Below, piece by piece: positions 47,039 through 53,225 of a DNA stretch of 64,000 nucleotides. Both the position numbers and the translations under genes were made by a program. Origin of the DNA: Fistularia commersonii. Lineage: Eukaryota; Chordata; Actinopteri; Syngnathiformes; Fistulariidae. How positions within the stretch are numbered: position 1 is the stretch's first letter; the number at the start of each line of letters is the position of its first letter. The stretch covers positions 638,501-702,500 of the forward strand of contig JBBMNZ010000053.1 in the NCBI GenBank assembly GCA_037954325.1, given 5' to 3'. The notes beneath the pieces are model-generated. The model searched no databases and was not told where the DNA came from. It saw nothing but the letters and a program-made list of their open reading frames with translations.

Positions 47039-47256
47039 CATCCGACTGTGCACAGCGCTTGGAGCTCCAGCAGGTGATCTGGCTGCTGTGTATGAGAGGA
47101 ATAAACGAGTGGGGCCGTGAGTGCAATAAATCCCCCTCCACTTCTTACATGGATGTTATCACCCTGTTACTGTATTTTAACGATACCGCTGTTTTTTCGA
47201 CCTCAATGTTAAGCCGATTTTTAAACATTAAAAAAACAGATTGCTCGATTCAGTGA
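47032..47256 (+). CDS. Small ORF of unknown function, first-exon-like (74 aa)
   Basis: ATG 47032 lies in GCTAGATGG, a good start context, after a CG-rich leader. The protein begins MAASDCAQRLELQQVIW and has no repeat character and no domain I recognise. A consensus-like splice donor (GTGAGT at about 47118) follows codon 29, so the real coding part could be a first exon captured from a host gene. The second copy at 49285 keeps the reading frame for about 68 codons with few changes. It is adjacent to transposon sequence on both sides, and there is no evidence of expression. It could equally be chance. Confidence 0.3.
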   Translation: MAASDCAQRLELQQVIWLLCMRGINEWGRECNKSPSTSYMDVITLLLYFNDTAVFSTSMLSRFLNIKKTDCSIQ

Positions 47257-47532
47257 CACCGAGGCCGTGAGTGGAGGACTTATGGAATCGACTCCTCCGC
47301 TTATTCATATGTGCATGTCTGGTGCTCCCGGAGCTTCACGCCGACGTCACAGGGATCCGTGTCCGAAGAAGGTGCACCTTGGCCGGTCTGCGGGGTCCTG
47401 TTGACTGGGAAGTTGAGACTGGCCCTTGGAAATAAAACGGAAAATAATTGAGAGCATATTTCTCAGTTAACAACGCCCCCACTTGCTCTCATATTATTGG
47501 TATCTTTGCCCATTTACATCAAAATAAAATAC

Positions 47533-48603
47533 TCATGACCCAAACAACAACTTTGAAAAATTCAACAACTTAAACTGTGATGCAGGCTTTGTCATAACAT
47601 GTGCCGGCATCTCTTGTGTTGGAAAATACTGTAGGGCTACCTTTCCACATATTTTCTTTGTGACATCTTAACACACTCTTCTGACTGACATATTTTCTGG
47701 GTATTGATTTTGATCACTTTGCCCATGTCCTTCATTTTAAATCTAGCTGTAAGCATGATTTTCACCTCTTTCATTACTTCCTCATCACTCGCAGCTATGA
47801 TTAAATCATCTACCCATATTATGATGATGACTTTGTTATTTTGGTTTTCTTTGACATAAACACAATGATCTGCTTCATTCTGAATAAAGTCATTGTCAAT
47901 CAAGTAAGAATGGAGCATCAGATTCCAATGACGACCGGCTTGTTCAGGGACGTATAGTGACTTTTTAAGTTTACACACCAGCTTCTGTTTTTTATTTGTC
48001 ACTTCATACCCTTCTGGTTGTTCTACACAGAGCTCACAATCTATGGGTGCATGAAGATAGGCTGTCTTTACATCCATTTGGTGTAAGAACAAATTTTCCG
48101 GAACTGATTTCTGCATAAACACCCTCACACTTGTCATATTTGCTGTTGGAGAAAATGTTTCCTCGAAATCCGTGCCATACTTTTGACTGTAGCCCTTAGC
48201 AACATACCGAGCTTTATATTTGTTTGTGCCATCTTCATTTCTTTTTAGCGCTTACGCCCCCCACCCCCCACCCCCACCCCCACTGCACACTTGCCTTGGG
48301 GTAGCTGTGTTAGGGTAAAAGTGTTCTTCTCTCTCAATGACTCCATCTCTTCGTCCATAGATTTCATCCACTTGTCAGCATTAAGTGAACTCCTTGCCTC
48401 TTTAAATGTCTGTGGGACACCACACGCCAGTCTATAACAGTAGTCAATGTTAGTGAACACTTGGTCATCGTCAATAGCACTAGTCACATAACTATTAAAG
48501 TAACTGGGCTTCTTTTTGGTTCTAGTTGATCGTCTCACATTGTCTGCACTGCTTGGCTTTGTCACACGGTCAGATACGGGGTTGCCCATTACCAAGGTGT
48601 ACA
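47533..48603 (-). pseudogene. Copia family 2 RT fragment, copy a
   Basis: It encodes a basic linker (RRSTRTKKKPSYFNSYVTS), the start of RT, HQMDVKTAYLHAPID, KKSLYVPEQAGRHW and WVDDLIIAAS. After FKMKDMGK the frame jumps to KMSQRKYVER and then to the C-terminal QYCPTQEM-like segment near 47640, so thumb and RNase H are missing. A C-rich tract at 48257-48281 interrupts the conserved region between TLTQLPQGK and ALKRNEDG. It is not functional. Confidence 0.8.
48257..48281 (-). other. G-quadruplex-type tract in copia family 2 RT
   Basis: On the minus strand there are four G-runs (5, 5, 6, 6) separated by single T loops. This is a canonical intramolecular G-quadruplex pattern. The same tract is at 50515-50539. 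Confidence 0.75.
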
Positions 48604-49024
48604 AAGGTGTACAAGACAGTGGTGAGACCAGCGATGATGTATGGACTAGAAACTGTTACAATGACAAAAAGACAGCAGGCAGAACTAGAGGTTGCAGATA
48701 TGAAGATGTTGAGGTTCTCTTACGGAGTGACCAGGATTGATAGGATCAGGAATGAGTATCAGAGGAACAGCACATGTTCGATGTTTTGGAGAGAAGGTCA
48801 GAGAAGCCAGACTGAGATGGTTCGGTCATGTACAGAGGAGGGATAGAGAATATATTGGTAGACGGATGCTGGAATTGGAGCTGCAAGGCAAGAGGTCTCG
48901 AGGAAGACCAAAGAGAGGATTTATGGACGTGGTGAGAGAGGATATGAAGGTAGTTGGTGTGAGAGAGGAGGATACGGAGAATAGGGTTAGATGGAGAAAG
49001 TTGACTCGCTGTGGCCACACCTGA
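48604..49024 (+). pseudogene. RTE-like LINE ORF, C-terminal 140 codons
   Basis: It encodes VYKTVVRPAMMYGLETV and ELEVADMKMLRFSYGVTRID. A 2-nt deletion near 48757 changes frame, and then GTAHVRCFGEKVREARLRW, FGHVQRRDREYIGRRM and RGRPKRGFMDVVRED follow, ending at TGA 49022. The catalytic RT part is absent. Confidence 0.8.
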
Positions 49025-49037
49025 CGGGAAAAGACAA

Positions 49038-49133
49038 AAGAAGAAGAAGAAGAAGAAGAAGAAGAAGAAGAAGAAGAAGAAGAAGAAGAAGAAGAAGAAG
49101 AAGAAGAAGAAGAAGAAGAAGAAGGGGAAGAAG

Positions 49134-49163
<30 letters not shown>
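49038..49163. repeat. (GAA)n microsatellite
   Basis: About 125 bp of almost pure AGA/GAA, interrupted once by GAAGGGGAAG near 49120. It is the expanded 3' tail of the LINE. Long GAA tracts can form triplex DNA. The poly-Arg/Lys, poly-Leu and poly-Phe open frames here are artefacts. Confidence 0.95.
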
Positions 49164-49168
<5 letters not shown>

Positions 49169-49186
49169 AAGAGAGGTTGGGGGGAA

Positions 49187-49650
49187 GCAAACCTTCTCCA
49201 CGGCTCTAAACTCGTTCGTCGCCGCTACTCGGGGAACACCGGATGGCTTTCTCCCTCCGCTTCCTTACATTTTATGTCCGCTAGATGGCGGCATCCGACT
49301 GTGCACAGCGCTTGGAGCTCCAGCAGGTGATCTGGCCGCTGTGTATGAGAGGAATAAACGAGTGGGGCCGTGAGTGCAATAAATCCCCCTCCACTTCTTA
49401 CATGGATGTTATCACCCTGTTACTGTATTTTAACGATACCGCTGTGTTTTCCACCTCAATATTAAGCCGATTTTTAAACATTAAAAACCAAATTGCTCGA
49501 TTCAGTGACACCGAGGCCGTGAGTGGAGGACTTATGGAGTTGACTCCTTCGCTTATTCATATGTGCATGTCTGGTGCTCCCGGAGCTTCACGCCGACGTC
49601 ACGGGGATCCGTGTCCGAAGAAGGTGCACCTTGGCCGGTCTGCGGGATCC
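49187..49650. repeat. Module N, copy 2
   Basis: Direct duplicate of 46934-47398: same CG-rich start, CTCF-like motif (49278-49291), ATGGCGGC ORF, and inverted satellite core at about 49550-49650. It differs by scattered substitutions and short indels (for example ACATTAAAAACCAAATTG against ACATTAAAAAAACAGATTG). Confidence 0.75.
49278..49291 (+). promoter_or_regulatory. CTCF-like motif in module N copy 2
   Basis: The sequence is identical to the motif at 47025-47038. Conservation is expected from recent duplication, so it is not independent evidence of function. Confidence 0.35.
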
Positions 49651-49656
49651 TGTTGA
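49285..49656 (+). CDS. Small ORF of unknown function, duplicate (123 aa)
   Basis: It starts MAASDCAQRLELQQVIW like the ORF at 47032. The two copies match through about codon 68. This copy lacks a frame change at the A-rich stretch near 49480, so it reads on through the inverted satellite core (codons 90-123), which is clearly not protein-like. The first 30 codons with their GTGAGT are the only part that could be a captured exon. No known domain. Confidence 0.25.
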   Translation: MAASDCAQRLELQQVIWPLCMRGINEWGRECNKSPSTSYMDVITLLLYFNDTAVFSTSILSRFLNIKNQIARFSDTEAVSGGLMELTPSLIHMCMSGAPGASRRRHGDPCPKKVHLGRSAGSC

Positions 49657-50514
49657 CCGGAAGCTGAGACTGGCCCTTGGAAATAAAACGGAAAATAATT
49701 GAGAGCATATTTCTCAGTTAACAACGCCCCCACTTGCTCTCATATTATTGGTATCTTTGCCCATTTACATCAAAATAAAATACTCATGACCCAAACAACA
49801 AACAACAACTTTGAAAAATTCAACAACTTAAACTGTGATGCAGGCTTTGTCATAACATGTGCCGGCATCTCTTGTGTTGGACAATACTGTAGGGCTACCT
49901 TTCCACATATTTTCTTTGTGACATCTTAACACACTCTTCTGACTGACATATTTTCTGGGTATTGATTTTGATCACTTTGCCCATGTCCTTCATTTTAAAT
50001 CTAGCTGTAAGCGTGATTTTCACATCTTTCATTACTTCCTCATCACTCGCAGCTATGATTAAATCATCTACCCATATTATGATGATGACCTTGTCATTTT
50101 GGTTTTCTTTGACATAAACACAATGATCTGCTTCATTCTGAATAAAGTCGTTGTCAATCAAGTAAGAATGGAGCATCAGATCCCAATGACGACCGGCTTG
50201 TTCAGGGACGTATAGTGACTTTTTAAGTTTACACACCAGCTTCTGTTTTTTATTTGTCACTTCATACCCTTCTGGTTGTTCTACACAGAGCTCACAATCT
50301 ATGGGTGCATGAAGATAGGCTGTCTTTACATCCATTTGGTGTAAGAACAAATTTTCCGGAACTGATTTCTGCATAAACACCCTCACACTTGTCATATTTG
50401 CTGTTGGAGAAAATGTTTCCTCGAAATCCGTGCCATACTTTTGACTGTAGCCCTTAGCAACATAACGAGCTTTATATTTGTTTGTGCCATCTTCATTTCT
50501 TTTTAGCGCATACG

Positions 50515-50539
50515 CCCCCCACCCCCCACCCCCACCCCC
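50515..50539 (-). other. G-quadruplex-type tract in copia family 2 copy b
   Basis: Same four-run pattern as 48257-48281, read on the minus strand, with single-T loops. Confidence 0.75.
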
Positions 50540-50674
50540 ACTGCACACTTGCCTTGGGGTAGCTGTGTTAGGGTAAAAGTGTTCTTCTCTCTCAATGACT
50601 CCATCTCTTCGTCCATAGATTTCATCCACTTGTCAGCATTGAGGGAACTCCTTGCCTCTTTAAATGTCTAACTG

Positions 50675-50736
<62 letters not shown>

Positions 50737-50748
50737 ATCATCATCATC
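50675..50748. repeat. (ATC)n microsatellite
   Basis: About 24 ATC/TCA repeats replace part of the copia family-2 linker that is present in copy a at 48406-48600. Confidence 0.95.
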
Positions 50749-50998
50749 CTGGTCTGAGCTCATCTCTGTCTGGGTTTGTTGCTCTGGAGATGGGTTCGAC
50801 ACAAATTTTAGCAGTCTGTTTTAGTACTCTTTCACTATTTGGATAATATACAAAATAAGCTGGACTATTTTTGTCATATCCAATGAAAACTCCCTTCTCA
50901 CCTCTTGAGTCAAGTTTCTTTTTGTTGTGCTTGTATGCATAGCACACAGCACCAAACTTTTGCATTTGTGACACATTTGGTTTCTTTCCCGTCAAGCC

Positions 50999-51359
50999 GA
51001 AACGCCCCCCCCCCCCCCCCCCACCACCACCACCACACACACATTAGCTCCTCCATTCATTCACATGTACACGCCGGCTGCTCCGGGAGCTCCACGCCGA
51101 CGTTTCGGTGATCGATGTCCGCAGAAGGTGCACCATTGCCGGCCTGCGGTATATCCTGTAGACCCCCCCCCTCCATACACACATGCAATACGCCTTGAAA
51201 CGCATCGCTCGCACCGACGCGGGGAATCCTTTACCCTACTTCCACAGCAACGGCGAGAATCACATTGCGTCGGCCGCCGTGAGGAAGAGGGGGGGGGGGG
51301 GGGGGGGCATTAAGGGGGGGGGAGAGAGAGACATGGAGATTTTCTCAGCCTCTCATTCT
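50999..51359 (-). repeat. Module M, inverted copy
   Basis: Reverse complement of about 12059-12413: CCGAAACG next to a poly-C run, the core GGTGATCGATGTCCGCAGAAGG, CGCCTTGAAACGCATCGCTC, a poly-G run, and AGAGAGACATGGAGATTTTC. Confidence 0.82.
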
Positions 51360-51486
51360 TTTTTTTTTTTTTTTTAATTGAACATAAATAGTACACACAA
51401 ATATACAAATGTACAAATAAACATGGCAAGGTAGAACTGAATGTCAATGAAACAACCAGGCATGAGGAAGCAAAGGACATAAGGAC
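51360..51486 (-). mobile_element. L1/Tx1-like LINE 3' end, inverted, cut by copia
   Basis: A poly-T run and AATTGAACATAAATAG are the reverse complement of the LINE 3' end at about 11940-12058. It stops at CATAAGGAC (51486), where the copia LTR starts. AGGAC (51482-51486) is the 5-bp target sequence. Confidence 0.82.
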
Positions 51487-51842
51487 TGTTGAGATAGGTG
51501 ATCTCATTAGTTTTATTTGAGTTTACATTCTAGTATACATATGTTTTATTTGTATCTACTCTCAGGAAATGTATGGCACTTTATGACAAGGTTTGGGACT
51601 TGTTTTAGTTTTTCGCGACTGTTCAGCTAACTTGACGTTAACTTCTACGTCAGTGTTCTTTTTTTGGTATAGCGGTGCTGGCGGGAATTTTTCCCTCACT
51701 CTGTACTGTACATGTCCCATGGCTAACCGATGTTGATTCCCGGAGCTGTGAAGAAGAAAATAAAAGACGATTCAAACAAGGCAAACTTGTGAATTCCTTC
51801 CGAAACATGGAAAACGAAGAAGCTGCAAACTTAAACGCAACA
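51487..51842 (+). repeat. 5' LTR of copia family 1 copy 3 (356 bp)
   Basis: It begins TGTTGAGATAGG and ends AACGCAACA. AATAAA is at 51759-51764. The Gag ATG at 51807 lies 36 bp before the LTR end. A near-identical segment occurs at four other sites in the window. Confidence 0.93.
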
Positions 51843-53207
51843 GGTTATGGGCCCAGGCAACGAACAAAAGGAGGAAGATGGCAACGTTTGGTTTTCGATG
51901 GAGATGAAAACAACTACGAGCTTTGGGAAGTAAAGTTTCTGGGACACATGCGACTCGAAGGTTTGAAAGAGACAATACTTTCAACTGTTGAGCCCGACCC
52001 AGATAAAAATGCAGAATGCTACGCTGAGCTTATCCAGTTCCTCGATGATAAAAGTCTATCATTGGTAATGAGGGAAGCCGCAGATGACGGTCGAAAAGCT
52101 TTGAAAATATTACGGGATCATTACGCCAGCCAGGGTAAGCCCAGAATTATTTCCCTGTACAGCGAACTATGCTCACTCAAGAAGGAACCCGACGAAACAA
52201 TAACAGATTACATTATCAGAGCAGAAAAGGCAGTCACCGCTCTGAGAAACACAAAACAGGTGATAAGTGATGAGCTGATGATCGCTATGGTTATGAAAGG
52301 GCTTCCAGAACCGTACAAGCCCTTCGTCATTCACGTAACTCAGAGCAGTGAAGAAATGACGTTTATTCAGTTCAAGAGTAAACTAAGAAGTTATGAAGAG
52401 ACTGAAAAGTTTGACAGCAAAACCAAATCAGACAATGTAATGAAAGTGGACATGTCAACGGTGATCTGCTATGGATGTGGAAACCGTGGCCATATGGCAA
52501 AAGCTTGTCACCAAAAATCAGGGCCAAAATGGTGCAGCTATCACAGAAGCGCAACCCACACCGATGAGACATGCAGAAGAAAATCCAAGCCCAAAGAAGA
52601 CTCGGTCAAACAAAACACAGACATCCAAGACAAAGATAAGGAAGATGAGCAAACTTTTGTATTCAAGGTCAGTCAAAAAGTCCCTCCGGAAAATATCAGA
52701 AAAAATGGACTGATGGTAGACTGTGGCGCTACATCACACATCATAACACAAGAAGACAAATTCATAAGATTTGATGAGTTTTTCAACCCAAACAAACATT
52801 ACATGGAGCTAGCAGACGGGACCAGAAGAAACAAAGTGGCACTAAAAAGAGGTGATGCAGAAGTGTTACTCCAGGACATTGAAGGAAAACCTGTCCTGGT
52901 AACCTTAAGGGGAGCCTTATTCATCCCATCATATCCTCAGGACTTCATATCGGTGAAGGCAGCCACAGCTGATGGAGCCAGCGTGATATTCAAAGAAGGA
53001 GAGAACAGACTCATAACCAAAGAAGGAAAAATTTTCAGCATTGAGGAATGTGACAGACTCTACTACATAAGAACGGTAAATTATCAACAACTTTATGATG
53101 ATACAGTAAATGACATGATGTCCAGGGATAGAGTAAACTTAACTTGTGATGTCAAAACATGGCATGAGATTATGGGACACTGCAATGTAAAAGATGTATT
53201 AAAATGA
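51807..53207 (+). CDS. gag: Gag, protease and start of integrase, copia family 1 copy 3
   Basis: This is 466 codons from ATG 51807 (inside the LTR) to TGA 53205. Residues 1-12 are LTR-encoded and 13-17 span the primer-binding site. Residues 30-200 are the copia Gag domain. Residues 221-234 form a CX2CX4HX4C knuckle, and a second Cys-His motif (C243, H246, H251, C256) follows. The protease motif is VDCGATSHI with D305, Cys in place of the usual Ser/Thr. Residues 453-458 are the first His pair of the integrase zinc finger. The stop therefore falls inside the integrase finger, not at a Gag-Pol boundary. An upstream extension of the frame to about 51675 has no ATG. The product would form the particle, bind RNA and process the polyprotein. 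Confidence 0.88.
   Translation: MENEEAANLNATGYGPRQRTKGGRWQRLVFDGDENNYELWEVKFLGHMRLEGLKETILSTVEPDPDKNAECYAELIQFLDDKSLSLVMREAADDGRKALKILRDHYASQGKPRIISLYSELCSLKKEPDETITDYIIRAEKAVTALRNTKQVISDELMIAMVMKGLPEPYKPFVIHVTQSSEEMTFIQFKSKLRSYEETEKFDSKTKSDNVMKVDMSTVICYGCGNRGHMAKACHQKSGPKWCSYHRSATHTDETCRRKSKPKEDSVKQNTDIQDKDKEDEQTFVFKVSQKVPPENIRKNGLMVDCGATSHIITQEDKFIRFDEFFNPNKHYMELADGTRRNKVALKRGDAEVLLQDIEGKPVLVTLRGALFIPSYPQDFISVKAATADGASVIFKEGENRLITKEGKIFSIEECDRLYYIRTVNYQQLYDDTVNDMMSRDRVNLTCDVKTWHEIMGHCNVKDVLK
51843..51856 (+). other. Primer-binding site, copia family 1 copy 3
   Basis: GGTTATGGGCCCAG abuts the LTR and is complementary to the anticodon stem-loop of initiator tRNA-Met, as in copy 1. Confidence 0.9.
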
Positions 53208-53225
53208 CCAAACTTAGTCGAGGGT

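Larger units (their letters stand above)
46934..47398. repeat. Duplicated GC-rich module N, copy 1
   Basis: It starts at an abrupt join (CTACCCAAA|GCAAACC) and is repeated at 49187-49650. It contains a CG-rich stretch, a CTCF-like motif at 47025-47038, an ATGGCGGC ORF, a T-rich middle, and at about 47310-47398 an inverted, diverged copy of the satellite core (CTCCCGGAGCTTCACGCCGACG, AAGGTGCACCTTGGCCGG). It then abuts the family-2 copia end. Confidence 0.7.
47399..48603 (-). mobile_element. Ty1/copia family 2 copy a (fragment)
   Basis: On the minus strand this runs from part of the integrase-RT linker (48603) to the polypurine tract (AGTGGGGGCG, in reverse at about 47474-47485) and a short LTR-like end at 47399-47472. 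The LTR-like segment has inverted termini TGTTGAC and GTTAACA and is only 74 bp. Most of RNase H is deleted. The upstream half is lost where an RTE-like LINE joins at 48604. Confidence 0.78.
48604..49163 (+). mobile_element. RTE-like LINE, strongly 5'-truncated copy with GAA tail
   Basis: It begins at the GTGTACAAGACAGTGG string found inside the LINE at 44843-46904. It runs on the plus strand to CTGACGGGAAAAGAC and then a long GAA repeat. The start shows a small duplication (AAGGTGTACAAAGGTGTACAAG). I found no clear target-site duplication. It joins family-2 copia on the left and module N on the right. Confidence 0.82.
49651..50998 (-). mobile_element. Ty1/copia family 2 copy b (fragment)
   Basis: Counterpart of copy a, with the same short LTR-like end (49651-49723), the same RNase H deletion and the same G-tract. 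It lacks part of the linker, replaced by an ATC repeat at 50675-50748. Upstream of that it keeps an integrase C-terminal piece to 50998. There it joins the inverted module M. Confidence 0.78.
49784..50998 (-). pseudogene. Copia family 2 integrase end and RT fragment, copy b
   Basis: From right to left on the minus strand: LTGKKPNVSQMQKFG, KKKLDSRGEKGVFIGYDKNS (integrase C-terminal module), then the ATC repeat, then ALKRNEDGTNKYKARYVAKG, ETFSPTANMTSVRVF, HQMDVKTAYLHAPID and WVDDLIIAAS. The internal deletion after the RT catalytic site matches copy a, which shows that the defect came before the duplication. Confidence 0.8.

Noticed and set aside
49038..49163. Arg-rich, Leu-rich and Phe-rich open frames
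   Set aside because: These are translations of the GAA microsatellite tail of a LINE.
53205..53207. Shared TGA as a programmed readthrough signal between Gag and Pol
   Set aside because: It lies inside the integrase zinc finger, after the protease, not at a Gag-Pol border, and a second shared stop (55818) sits in the RNase H tail. Shared inactivation explains both better.
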